A stretch of 64,000 bases of DNA from an uncultured Bacteroidales bacterium (GCA_905234765.1 CAJOIF010000011.1:1-64000), one strand, 5' to 3'; shown: positions 49,631-58,730, counted from the first letter of the stretch. The notes: generated from the sequence alone by a model not told the origin. Numbers and translations are program-made.

Positions 49631-52600
49631 ATGCAAAACAAAGGAGCAATTAGGACGTTAGCCATTATCTTTGCGCTGATTTTCCTCTATCAGCTTTCGT
49701 TCACTTTGGTAACGAAACGCGTGGAAAACAAGGCTGTGAAGTATGCCGAGGCAGAGGCTAGCAAACTTGCAAACGCAGGCGAGTCAGAGTACAACCTCAT
49801 CAAAGACCAAAAAGAGACGTACTATCTGGACTCGATCAGCAACGTGAATGTGTACAACCTTTTGGTTAAGAAGTACACCTACCGCGATGCGAAGGAAAGA
49901 GAAATCAATTTAGGTCTGGACTTGAAGGGCGGTATGAACGTCACCCTTGAAGTCTCGGTGAAAGACATCGTCAACGCCCTGTCGGGCCACTCGCAAGACC
50001 CCGTTTTCTTGCAGGCCATGCAGGAAGCGACCATCGGTCAGGAGAAGAGCGAAGGCGACTTCGTGACGCTGTTTGGCGAGGCTTTCGAAAAGATTGACCC
50101 CAATGCAAGACTTGCTTCGATTTTCTTATATGAATTCAAAGACAAAGGCATCACGGTCAACTCCTCCAACAACGAGGTGCTGAAGGTGTTGCGCAACGAG
50201 AGTGAGGACGCCATCAACCGTTCCTACCAAATCCTGCGCACCCGTATCGACCGTTTCGGTGTGGCACAGCCCAACATCCAGAAGATGGAAAACTCGGGCC
50301 GTATCCTCGTCGAACTGCCTGGTATCAAGGACCCGAAGCGTGTTCGTAAACTCCTCCAAGGCACGGCACAACTCGAATTCTGGGAGACCTACAACTTCTC
50401 CGAAATCTATCGCTATTTCGATGAAGCCAACGCTGAACTGGCCAAGACCAGAAAGGCCCAAAAGGCTCTCGCCGAGACCGAGACCGTCGAAAAGACTCCT
50501 GAAGCCGTTGAGGAACCTGCTGCCGTTGAAGGTGAAGAGGTGGCTTTGAATGAAGAGACTCCCGAAGTGGTGGCCGACAGTACCGAAGCCAACCTGCTTG
50601 ACGAGCTGGCAGAAAATGCCGACACCACGAATGAGGTGCTCAGCGAAGACGAACAACTGAACCAATATCAGGAAAACAACCCGCTGTTTGCTTACCTCCA
50701 GCCTTCCTACTATCAGAACGAGGCTGGTCAGGTGGTGGCTGGCGAAACCGCACGCGTGGGTATCGCCCAGGTGAAAGACACAGCCATCATCAATCAGATG
50801 TTGGCTGAAGTCAAGGCAAAGAGCATCTTCCCGCGCAACCTGAAGTTCGCTTGGACGGTGAAGCCAGAAATCACGCAAGGCGAAGCCGAATACCTCGAAC
50901 TCGTCGCCCTGAAGATGTCGCGCGACAACAAGTGCGCCCTCGGCGGTGAAGTCATCACCGACGCTCGCCAGGACTACGGTCAAGGCAACCAAGTGGAAGT
51001 CACCATCCAGATGAACGCTGAAGGTGCCAAGGCTTGGAAACGCCTCACCGGTGAGAACATCGGCAAGCAGATTGCCATCGTCCTCGACGACTACGTCTAC
51101 AGCTTCCCCGTCGTCAACCAAGAAATCGGTGGCGGTCGTTCACAAATCTCTGGTGGCGGCATGACCATTGAAGAGGCACAAGACTTGGCCAACATCCTGA
51201 AGGCCGGTAAACTGCCCGCTCCTGCAAGAATCCTTGAGGAACAGGTGGTTGGTCCTTCACTCGGTAAGGAAGCCGTGCAAAAAGGTATGTGGAGTATGGT
51301 GTTCGCCTTCATCCTCGTGCTGGTCTACATGGTGTTCTTCTACAACAAGGCTGGTATCGTGTCCGATATCGCTCTTATCGTCAACGTGTTCTTCCTGTTT
51401 GGTGTGCTGGCTTGCCTCGGCTCCGTGCTGACGCTGCCTGGTATCGCAGGTATCGTGTTGACCTTGGGTATGGCTGTTGACTCGAACGTGATTATCTTCG
51501 AGCGTATCAAGGAAGAAGTGAAGGCTGGCAAGGGTCTGAAACTCGCCATCGCCGACGGTTATAAGAACGCTTACTCCGCCATCATCGACGGTAACGTCAC
51601 CACCTTGATCACCGGTGTCATTCTGATTGTCTTGGGTACGGGTCCTGTCCACAGCTTCGCCGTCACCCTCTGCATCGGTATCCTGACTTCGTTGGCCACA
51701 TCCATCTTCGTCTCGCGTTTGATCTTCGAACGTATGCTGGACAAGGAAAGAAACATCAGCTTCTCGACCAACATGACCCGCAACTTCTTGCAGGACAAGC
51801 ACTACGACTTCATCAGCATCCGCAAGACCTCCTTCATCATCTGCATCTGCTTCCTCGTCGTCAGCTTGGGTTCGCTCGGCATCCGTGGCCTGAACCTCGG
51901 TATCGACTTCAAGGGTGGTCGCAACTACGTTGTCCAATTCGACAACCCGAACATGAAGGTCGAGCAAGTGCGTGAGGTCTTGTCTGACGTCAACATCGAC
52001 AAGGCTGCCATCCACAGTGCCCTCGAAATGAGAGAAGACCAAGAGGTAGAAGACTGGTCAACTCCTGAAGTGAAGACCTATGGCACCAATGGTCAGGTGA
52101 AGATCACGACCAAGTTCTTGATCAAGAACGACAGCCCTGCTGTTGATAGCGTCATCCAAGTCATCCTCTACGACGGCTTGAAGGGCCTCTACAACAACGA
52201 CCTCACTATGGATCAGTTCTCTTCGGAGGATGAGACCGTGGGTATCTTGAGTACGCAGAAGGTCGGTGCCACCATCGCCAGCGACGTTACGCGTAAGTCC
52301 ATCATCGCCATCATCGTGGCTTTGGCTTTGATGTTCTGCTACATCGCCATTCGATTCAAGAAGTGGCAGTATGGTGTGGCCTCCATCATGGCTTTGGCAC
52401 AAGACACCATCATCGTGTTGGGTATGTACTCGTTGTTCTACAATGTGTTGCCCTTCACCATGGAAGTCGACCAAAGCTTCATCGCCGCTGTGCTGACCGT
52501 CATCGGTTACTCCATCAACGCTACGGTGGTTATCTTCGACCGTATCCGTGAGAATGTCAACCTGCACCCGAAGGCCACGTGGAAAGAGAACATGGTCAAC

Positions 52601-52774
52601 GCTGTGAACAGCACCTTGACGCGTTCGTTCAACACCTCAGGTTCGACCTTGGTCGTGTTGCTCGCCATCTTCATCTTCGGCGGCGACACCATCCGCGGCT
52701 TCATCTTCGCCCTGTTGGTCGGTGTGTTGGCCGGTACGGTCCTCGCCTTTCGCCTACGTCCTGATGAAGGGTAG
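49631..52774 (+). CDS. secDF: SecDF fusion, protein translocase subunit, with a disrupted C-terminus
   Basis: A 1047-residue fused SecD-SecF, the usual Bacteroidota arrangement. SecD features: first helix, GLDLKGGMNVTLEVSVKDIV, the periplasmic P1 region with an acidic low-complexity insert (about 275-345), and the second half with SIFVSRLIFERMLD. SecF features: GIDFKGGRNYVVQFDN and the membrane core with VIGYSINATVVIFDRIREN. SecDF uses the proton gradient to pull exported proteins into the periplasm. The reading frame ends early: after FALLVGVLAGT the frame reads VLAFRLRPDEG and stops, whereas the expected end is visible in another frame at 52740-52820 (see below). Confidence 0.88.
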   Translation: MQNKGAIRTLAIIFALIFLYQLSFTLVTKRVENKAVKYAEAEASKLANAGESEYNLIKDQKETYYLDSISNVNVYNLLVKKYTYRDAKEREINLGLDLKGGMNVTLEVSVKDIVNALSGHSQDPVFLQAMQEATIGQEKSEGDFVTLFGEAFEKIDPNARLASIFLYEFKDKGITVNSSNNEVLKVLRNESEDAINRSYQILRTRIDRFGVAQPNIQKMENSGRILVELPGIKDPKRVRKLLQGTAQLEFWETYNFSEIYRYFDEANAELAKTRKAQKALAETETVEKTPEAVEEPAAVEGEEVALNEETPEVVADSTEANLLDELAENADTTNEVLSEDEQLNQYQENNPLFAYLQPSYYQNEAGQVVAGETARVGIAQVKDTAIINQMLAEVKAKSIFPRNLKFAWTVKPEITQGEAEYLELVALKMSRDNKCALGGEVITDARQDYGQGNQVEVTIQMNAEGAKAWKRLTGENIGKQIAIVLDDYVYSFPVVNQEIGGGRSQISGGGMTIEEAQDLANILKAGKLPAPARILEEQVVGPSLGKEAVQKGMWSMVFAFILVLVYMVFFYNKAGIVSDIALIVNVFFLFGVLACLGSVLTLPGIAGIVLTLGMAVDSNVIIFERIKEEVKAGKGLKLAIADGYKNAYSAIIDGNVTTLITGVILIVLGTGPVHSFAVTLCIGILTSLATSIFVSRLIFERMLDKERNISFSTNMTRNFLQDKHYDFISIRKTSFIICICFLVVSLGSLGIRGLNLGIDFKGGRNYVVQFDNPNMKVEQVREVLSDVNIDKAAIHSALEMREDQEVEDWSTPEVKTYGTNGQVKITTKFLIKNDSPAVDSVIQVILYDGLKGLYNNDLTMDQFSSEDETVGILSTQKVGATIASDVTRKSIIAIIVALALMFCYIAIRFKKWQYGVASIMALAQDTIIVLGMYSLFYNVLPFTMEVDQSFIAAVLTVIGYSINATVVIFDRIRENVNLHPKATWKENMVNAVNSTLTRSFNTSGSTLVVLLAIFIFGGDTIRGFIFALLVGVLAGTVLAFRLRPDEG

Positions 52775-52820
52775 CAAGAAAGACCAGGCCATCGAAGACA
52801 GCACCTCAAAGAAGAAATAA
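52740..52820 (+). pseudogene. Displaced 3' end of secDF in another frame
   Basis: This stretch reads SSPFAYVLMKGSKKDQAIED STSKKK and a stop in the +1 frame relative to the secDF CDS. That is the expected last half-helix and Lys-rich tail of SecF (normally GTYSS-IFVAxPFAYVLMKG). Roughly 20 nt appear to be lost near 52735-52740, shifting the frame. It could be a true mutation or an assembly or consensus error. Confidence 0.75.
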
Positions 52821-52848
52821 TTCATCATTAACCTTCTAAACTGCTTGC

Positions 52849-52881
52849 AAAAAATCCCGCTGGTAACGGCGGGATTTTTTT
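52849..52881 (+). terminator. Intrinsic terminator of secDF
   Basis: TCCCGC pairs with GCGGGA around a short loop, flanked by an A-run on the left and a run of seven T on the right. Confidence 0.85.
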
Positions 52882-52914
52882 GTTGCTGCTTTTTCGCGTT
52901 ATCAAAAATATGAT

Positions 52915-52922
52915 TACTTTTG
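52915..52922 (+). promoter_or_regulatory. -7 box (TACTTTTG) for the DUF4160/DUF2442 pair
   Basis: An exact TAnnTTTG match 24 nt upstream of ATG 52947, after the secDF terminator. Confidence 0.6.
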
Positions 52923-52946
52923 CGGTTGAAACCAACATTATCAATT

Positions 52947-53252
52947 ATGCCAAACATATATTCGTATTTCGGAATCATTTTCAAATTCTACTCAAATGAC
53001 CATGAGCCGTTGCATGTCCATGCCATTTGCGGCGAATACGAAACCATCTTTGACATTGTGTTTTCTCAAGGACAACTTTTGGAACTTAAGCGTCGCAAAA
53101 AACGCGGAAAAGACCATTTACCTCCAGCTAAAATGGAATTGGCTGAAAAATTTGTTGAAGAATACGCCCTCCGCATTTCCGAAAAATGGTACCAGTTCTT
53201 TGTTTTGAAAGCTGATGTCACATGTGAAACCATCAATAAAAAAGTGAAATAA
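52947..53252 (+). CDS. DUF4160-family protein
   Basis: A 101-residue cytoplasmic protein. It matches the DUF4160 pattern: MPNIYSYFGIIFKFYSNDHE with PLHVHAICGEYE, a short beta-core with a conserved His-x-His, and a C-terminal basic helix pair. The family nearly always lies beside a DUF2442 gene, as here, 2 nt downstream. Function is unknown; the pairing has led to suggestions of toxin-antitoxin behaviour, which I treat as unproven. ATG 52947 is chosen over upstream codons because the latter overlap the promoter. Confidence 0.78.
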   Translation: MPNIYSYFGIIFKFYSNDHEPLHVHAICGEYETIFDIVFSQGQLLELKRRKKRGKDHLPPAKMELAEKFVEEYALRISEKWYQFFVLKADVTCETINKKVK

Positions 53253-53254
53253 CC

Positions 53255-53557
53255 ATGTATAAGATTGTACAAGCTGAATACGCTGGCGATTACAAGGTAT
53301 TAATAACCTTTGATGACGGGCAGAAGAGACTGGCAGACTTTTATGGGTTTATTTCCAAGAGCCTGCATCCATCGATACACAAATACATTGACAAAACGCT
53401 GTTCCAGCAGTTTGAGTTTGACAACTACGAAATCCATTGGGGTACACAGTTCGACATTGACCCATATGATATTTATTACGGTGAGTTTGAGGCTAAAGAC
53501 AGTCCTTATCTCGCTGATATAGAAGCCTCAAAAATGCAATATGAACTGATGGAATAA
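53255..53557 (+). CDS. DUF2442-family protein
   Basis: A 100-residue protein. The DUF2442 pattern is visible: an N-terminal strand pair (VQAEYAGDYKVLITFDDGQK), RLADFYGFISKSLHPSI, and the FDNYEIHWGTQFDIDPYDIY core. The DUF2442 family is paired with DUF4160 in many genomes and some members have a DNA-binding-like fold. It begins 2 nt after the DUF4160 stop, so they form a two-gene unit. If the pair is a toxin-antitoxin module, this one is the likelier antitoxin; that is inference. Confidence 0.78.
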   Translation: MYKIVQAEYAGDYKVLITFDDGQKRLADFYGFISKSLHPSIHKYIDKTLFQQFEFDNYEIHWGTQFDIDPYDIYYGEFEAKDSPYLADIEASKMQYELME

Positions 53558-53623
53558 AAGTGCACCATAGCATAAGAATAAACATAATTGATTACGGAAA
53601 TAATAATTCTAAAACGAAAAAAA

Positions 53624-54175
53624 ATGGATATGGATTTTTTAATTTATGTATTAGTCATTATCGCAGTAGTCATGGTTGTTTGGTCATTTCTGAAAACGAA
53701 ATCCACTAAAGAAAATGGCGGAAAGATAGCATCAAAGTATGCCACCTTCGACGATGTAAAAGCCCATTTAGAAGGCTTCGTTCCAAAAACAGATCCAAAA
53801 TTGAAAAATGGCTATACTGAAAAGAGCATCGAGAATCAATTAGTTAAGTATCTGAAGCAAAAGTTTGTGGAGGTCACGTCACAATACGGCATAGGTGGGA
53901 TAAATGCCCGCTCCATCGACATTGACGTTGCCGATGGAGTTGCAGGCATCGAATTAAAGGATGCAAAAAAAGTAGTCAAGACTGCTGAAATGGATAGGGT
54001 GAAATCACAACTGCTCGCTTATCAGGAAAAACGCTATCAGGATAACTTGATTCTGGTGGTGGCTGGCGAAAACGAGGACAAAGACGATTCTTGTCTCATT
54101 GAATTGAAAGAATACTGTAAGAAAAACAAAGTGAAGTATTATTTCTTCGAATTAAACCGTGGGATTATCCTATAA
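53624..54175 (+). CDS. Membrane-anchored protein with PD-(D/E)XK-like pattern
   Basis: A 183-residue protein. Residues 3-23 form a single transmembrane segment (DFLIYVLVIIAVVMVVW) with the remainder probably cytoplasmic. From about residue 65, the pattern resembles a PD-(D/E)XK nuclease-like fold: helix with Glu70 (EKSIENQLVKYLKQKF), then ARSIDIDVADG with Asp99/Asp101, GIELKDAKK with Glu110 and Lys112, then a helix (DRVKSQLLAYQEKRY) and strand LILVVAG. The named family is not recognised. ATG 53624 is used; the frame is open 12 codons upstream. It lies after the DUF4160/DUF2442 pair. Nuclease activity is a hypothesis. Confidence 0.55.
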   Translation: MDMDFLIYVLVIIAVVMVVWSFLKTKSTKENGGKIASKYATFDDVKAHLEGFVPKTDPKLKNGYTEKSIENQLVKYLKQKFVEVTSQYGIGGINARSIDIDVADGVAGIELKDAKKVVKTAEMDRVKSQLLAYQEKRYQDNLILVVAGENEDKDDSCLIELKEYCKKNKVKYYFFELNRGIIL

Positions 54176-54194
54176 ACCATTGATAATATTTGCT

Positions 54195-54202
54195 TATTTT
54201 TG
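54195..54202 (+). promoter_or_regulatory. -7 box (TATTTTTG) driving the leader of the C10 protease gene
   Basis: An exact TAnnTTTG match; the predicted start near 54209 gives a leader of about 250 nt that contains the structured element at 54306-54396. No -33 TTTG at the ideal distance. Confidence 0.55.
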
Positions 54203-54305
54203 CACCATCAAACCTGAAGTCTAACCATAAACTCTTTTATTAACAGCAAAAGCAATACAACATTTACATAAAGAAATGCATTGACTGATTTCTTGTCTTT
54301 GAAAA

Positions 54306-54396
54306 ATTTGGCGATTTTATCATCACAAAGAAATAAGTGTAATGCTCACGCCTGGCGTGAGTTTAGCTTATTATCGTGTGATGGGGTGCGCCAAAT
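54306..54396 (+). ncRNA. Predicted structured RNA element (91 nt, four nested helices)
   Basis: Four perfect complementary pairs nest in order: ATTTGGCG/CGCCAAAT (54306-54313 with 54389-54396), CATCACA/TGTGATG (54321-54327 with 54377-54383), AATAAG/CTTATT (54332-54337 with 54367-54372), and CTCACGC/GCGTGAG (54345-54351 with 54355-54361, loop CTG). Internal loops are 7x5, 4x4 and 7x5 nt. It sits in the 5' leader of the C10 protease gene, 63 nt upstream of its ATG. It could be a cis-regulatory leader, an independent small RNA, or a dispersed repeat. I do not recognise it as a named family. The rest of the gap 54176-54459 holds only the promoter box. Confidence 0.6.
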
Positions 54397-54459
54397 ACCT
54401 TCAAAGAGCGAGAACAGTTAAGTTCACGCTTCTTTTATTATTAGTCAAACATTTATCTT

Positions 54460-57400
54460 ATGAGAAGGAATTTATTATTGTTTATCATCATCGCTTTGAG
54501 CCTACCCATGCTCGGAGCATCTATTGACGAAGTAACCGCAAAGCAACTCGCCCAAAATTTCTGGAAAGAAAACAACATCATGGGCGTGAGAGGCGACAAA
54601 GTTTTCAAAAAACGGATGGACGAAGCCAAGTTTGTGAATGTTGCTCCGCAATGTGGCTATTCCGAATTCTTTATTTTCAACAATGAAGATGGCAAAGGCT
54701 TCGTCATCATTGCTGCCGATGATTGTGTGACTCCAATTCTTGGCTACTCTTACGATAACAACTTTGTAGCAGAAAACCTTCCACCCAACCTAAAAGACTG
54801 GCTTGACGGCTATGCTGAACAAATACGGATGGCTGTTGAAATGAGAGCAGTGGCCACCGATGAGATTTGCGCTGATTGGGAATGTTTGAGACGGGGAAAA
54901 AATCTGCCGATTAAGTCGGAAAGAGCAGTTGGTGAATTATTAAGTACAAGATGGGGACAAGGGGATTATTATAATGCGCTATGCCCTAGTTTGTTGGGCG
55001 TTCACACACCTACCGGTTGTGTTGCAACTGCAATGGCACAAATAATGAAATACTGGAATTACCCTATTCATGGATACAATTACCATTCATATAATTGTTG
55101 GCCATACGGAACCCAATCAGCCAATTTTGCTGGTACGGAATATCAATGGTCATCCATGCCTAACATCGTAACAAGCCCGAACAATGCAGTAGCCACTTTG
55201 ATGTACCATTGTGGTGTAAGTGTAGAAATGGATTATGGGATTAATGGAAGTAGTGCCCAAATAATTGCCAATGATTATAGTGGGTATTATGAGTATTGTG
55301 CGGAGAATGCACTCACAACTTTTTTTGGGTACGATTCATCTACAATTCAAGGTCTTAAAAGGAACAATTTTTCCGATTCAAACTGGATAAATTTGCTAAA
55401 AACGGACTTAAACAATAATAGGCCTATTTTATATGGTGGACAAGGAAGCGGTGGACATGCTTTTGTTTGCGATGGATATGACAACTCCAATTATTTTCAT
55501 TTTAACTGGGGGTGTAATGGAGATGGACAAGGGGCTAATAGCAATTATGGATATTTCAATATCAACAATCTAACACCACTTGGCAACAACTTCAACAACT
55601 ATCAAGTTGCTATTTTTGGCATCCAACCCGACAGCAATCTACAAAGTTATAATTTAGTCCTATACGATGATGTTCAAATGGTTGGAGATGTCTATGGAAA
55701 CTATGGTTTCGGGCAAAGTATTTCCGCTTATGCCGAAATTCTGAACAATGGAAATTCGACCTTTTCAGGGTATATAGCTGCTGCCGTTTTCGACAATGAC
55801 GGTTATTTCATTGATTTTTTAGGAGGCGGATCAGCAACAATCGAGCCCAATTACTGGATAGGTGGAACGGTTGAGCATGACGGAGGAATCCCTTTCCTTC
55901 CAAGTTATGACTACTTGTATCACACAATTATGTTCTATAGCACAAACGGAGAGAACTGGACGATTGTAAATAGTGGCTACTACAGTAACGATGGGGTTTT
56001 TCAAGTTCTATATAATGGAGAAGACTTGGAAACCAATTCACCAATCACATTCTCAAATGGAGAAGATGATGTGCTTTTCAATGGACAAAGTGCAACAATC
56101 AATGTGAGTGTACTAAACCAAGGCACATCCTCATACAACAATTATATTTGGCTGGCTCTTTTAGATTCGGACGGGTACTACATACAAATTATTGATGACC
56201 TACAAGTGAATATCCCTGTCAATGGTACTATTTCCTTATACTACACGGATATCATTACTGCACCAGAAGGCCAATACTATTTGGCACTGCTATACTATGA
56301 TTCAGAGAACTATGCAAGATATGTTGGATCCGTGTTTTATCCAAGTATTAAGCGCGTATATGTCATCAATTCATATAATATCAACGCAACAGCAAATCCA
56401 TACAACGGAGGGAGCGTAATAGGAGGAGGTAATTATCTAGAAGGTGAGACTTGCACACTAACTGCAACGACCAACAACGGATACACTTTTGTTAATTGGA
56501 CAGAAAACGGAAATCCTGTTTCGACAACCGCTAGTTACACTTTTACGGTGACAGGCAGTAGGAATTTATATGCCAATTTTTTATCACCCACATACACTGT
56601 CAATGTAAGTTCTAACCCTGACGATGGTGGCACTGTCACAAAACAAGGACAAATTGATTATGATTTCGAGAACGGTTTTAGTGGCTGGACACTTATTGAT
56701 GCCGATGGAGACGGCTACAATTGGAGAACAGGAACTGAAGTGATGGGGACAGGTTATGGCCATAATGAGTCAAATGATTTACTTCTTTCACAGAGTTATG
56801 ATAATGAGTATGGTGTATTGTATCCCGACAACTATCTTGTTTCTCCCCTAGTTGATTTAGGAGGCACTATCAGTTTTTGGGCTTGCGCCCAAGATAACGC
56901 ATATCCTTCAGAGCATTTCGGCGTGGCTGTTTCAACAACGAGTAATACTAATGCCAATAGTTTCACGACAATTCAAGAATGGACTATGACTGCAAAAGGC
57001 AGAGGCCGTCATTCCAACCATTCACGAGATGGAATTAGTAAAGCACAAGGCAATTGGTATTTATACACCGTTGACTTAAGCGCGTATTTAGGACAAACCG
57101 GATATATTGCCATTCGTCATTTTAATTGTAGTGACATGTTCTATTTGGATATTGATGATGTTTCTATCAATACTACTGGAGATAATACTTATTATCAAGG
57201 CCAAACTTGTACGGTGAGTGCCACAGCCAACAGCGGTTACACTTTTGTAAATTGGACAGAAAACGGAACACAAGTCTCCACCAATGCCAATTATACTTTT
57301 ACGGTAACTGGAAACAGGAATTTGGTGGCCAATTTCCAAGCCCAATCGCAGCAATACACAGTTAGTGTGTCGGCCAGCCCGAGCAACGGCGGCAGCGTGT

Positions 57401-58710
57401 CGGGTGGAGGCACTTACAATCAAGGTGCTTCTTGCACCGTTCATGCCACAGCCAACAGCGGTTACTCCTTCGTTAATTGGACGGAAAACGGCACACAAGT
57501 TTCCACCAATGCCAACTACACTTTCACGGTAAATGGAAACAGAAACTTGGTAGCCAACTTCCAAGCCCAACCACAGCAATACACTATTAACGTGTCAGCC
57601 AGTCCGAGCAACAGTGGCAATGTAACAGGCGGCGGAACCTATCAACAAGGCCAAACTTGCACGGTGAGTGCCACAGCCAACAACGGTTATACTTTCGTCA
57701 ATTGGACAGAAAATGGAACACAAGTTTCCACCAATGCCAATTATAGTTTTACAGTAACTAACAATAGAAACTTGGTCGCCCATTTCACAACACAAAACTA
57801 TGTCATCACAGCCATGGCCGACCCAACGGCTGGTGGCACCGTGACAGGAAGTGGAGGATACAACTATGGAGAAAGTTGCACACTAACCGCCACTGCCAAT
57901 GCTGGCTATACATTCACCAACTGGACCAAAAACGGCACCCAAGTATCTACAAACCCGACCTATACTTTCACCGTAACAGAATCGGCGACATATATTGCTC
58001 ATTTCTCCGCTCAAAGCTATGCTATCACAACTGCATCATCGCCTTCCAATGGCGGCACGACTACGGGCGGAGGCTCATACAACTATGGGCAAACTTGCAC
58101 CGTCACAGCATCGGCAGCAAACGGTTATGCCTTTACCAACTGGACGGAAAACGGCACACAGGTATCCACCAATGCCAACTATAGTTTTACAGTAACAAGC
58201 AACCGAAACTTGGTGGCCAACTTTGCGCAAAGTACACATACCATTCAAGCAACTGCAGGGGCGAATGGCATCATCACTCCATCAGGCTCAATCACGGTGG
58301 CGCATGGTGCGAACCAATCTTTTGCGATGATTCCAGATGAAGGTTACGAAGTCCAAGATGTCTATATCGATGGCAATTCTGTCGGAGCAATGACTTCTTA
58401 CACCTTTACCAATGTGACCGCAGACCATTATATTCATGTTACTTTTGTTCACGTAGACGGTGTAGGGGAAAACAACAACATTTCTGCTGTCGTTTATCCA
58501 AATCCGACCACTGGAATTGTGAACATCAAATGTAGCGAAGCAACACAAGTCAATGTCTACAATGTTTTTGGCCAATTACTATTAAGGCAAACCACCAATG
58601 GCAATGAACAAGAAACCATTGACATTAGCCATCTTCCAAACGGTCTCTACCTAATGCAATTGATAGGACAAAGAGGCACAGTCACAAAACCCGTCATCAA
58701 GGTTCAATAA
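54460..58710 (+). CDS. C10 (streptopain/PrtT-type) cysteine protease with B-repeats and T9SS domain
   Basis: A 1416-residue secreted protein. Signal peptide (MRRNLLLFIIIALSLPMLGA), a Spi-type prodomain (about 20-130), then a C10 peptidase with Cys187 in TGCVATAMAQIMKYW and His333 in GGHAFVCDGYD, and the NWGCNGDG element after it. Beta-sandwich segments follow (about 390-630). From about residue 640 there are six to seven copies of a 70-residue divergent InlB B-type repeat (GYTFVNWTENGTQVSTNANY, each repeated with minor change). A Cleaved-adhesin-like jelly-roll (about 730-905) is nested inside the second repeat. The T9SS domain begins near 1344 (AVVYPNPTTG). The gene has a long structured leader and is followed by a terminator. 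Confidence 0.86.
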   Translation: MRRNLLLFIIIALSLPMLGASIDEVTAKQLAQNFWKENNIMGVRGDKVFKKRMDEAKFVNVAPQCGYSEFFIFNNEDGKGFVIIAADDCVTPILGYSYDNNFVAENLPPNLKDWLDGYAEQIRMAVEMRAVATDEICADWECLRRGKNLPIKSERAVGELLSTRWGQGDYYNALCPSLLGVHTPTGCVATAMAQIMKYWNYPIHGYNYHSYNCWPYGTQSANFAGTEYQWSSMPNIVTSPNNAVATLMYHCGVSVEMDYGINGSSAQIIANDYSGYYEYCAENALTTFFGYDSSTIQGLKRNNFSDSNWINLLKTDLNNNRPILYGGQGSGGHAFVCDGYDNSNYFHFNWGCNGDGQGANSNYGYFNINNLTPLGNNFNNYQVAIFGIQPDSNLQSYNLVLYDDVQMVGDVYGNYGFGQSISAYAEILNNGNSTFSGYIAAAVFDNDGYFIDFLGGGSATIEPNYWIGGTVEHDGGIPFLPSYDYLYHTIMFYSTNGENWTIVNSGYYSNDGVFQVLYNGEDLETNSPITFSNGEDDVLFNGQSATINVSVLNQGTSSYNNYIWLALLDSDGYYIQIIDDLQVNIPVNGTISLYYTDIITAPEGQYYLALLYYDSENYARYVGSVFYPSIKRVYVINSYNINATANPYNGGSVIGGGNYLEGETCTLTATTNNGYTFVNWTENGNPVSTTASYTFTVTGSRNLYANFLSPTYTVNVSSNPDDGGTVTKQGQIDYDFENGFSGWTLIDADGDGYNWRTGTEVMGTGYGHNESNDLLLSQSYDNEYGVLYPDNYLVSPLVDLGGTISFWACAQDNAYPSEHFGVAVSTTSNTNANSFTTIQEWTMTAKGRGRHSNHSRDGISKAQGNWYLYTVDLSAYLGQTGYIAIRHFNCSDMFYLDIDDVSINTTGDNTYYQGQTCTVSATANSGYTFVNWTENGTQVSTNANYTFTVTGNRNLVANFQAQSQQYTVSVSASPSNGGSVSGGGTYNQGASCTVHATANSGYSFVNWTENGTQVSTNANYTFTVNGNRNLVANFQAQPQQYTINVSASPSNSGNVTGGGTYQQGQTCTVSATANNGYTFVNWTENGTQVSTNANYSFTVTNNRNLVAHFTTQNYVITAMADPTAGGTVTGSGGYNYGESCTLTATANAGYTFTNWTKNGTQVSTNPTYTFTVTESATYIAHFSAQSYAITTASSPSNGGTTTGGGSYNYGQTCTVTASAANGYAFTNWTENGTQVSTNANYSFTVTSNRNLVANFAQSTHTIQATAGANGIITPSGSITVAHGANQSFAMIPDEGYEVQDVYIDGNSVGAMTSYTFTNVTADHYIHVTFVHVDGVGENNNISAVVYPNPTTGIVNIKCSEATQVNVYNVFGQLLLRQTTNGNEQETIDISHLPNGLYLMQLIGQRGTVTKPVIKVQ

Positions 58711-58730
58711 TTGAAGTCTAAATCCTAGGC

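Noticed and set aside
50126..51121. Long antisense frame opposite secDF (331 codons)
   Set aside because: It lies wholly within secDF on the other strand, with composition expected of a shadow frame and no promoter or family resemblance.
54342..54527. Small open frame (MLTPGVSLAYYRVMGC...) in the C10 leader
   Set aside because: It runs through the nested helices and overlaps the protease start in another frame; no signal of its own. The base pairing explains the sequence better.
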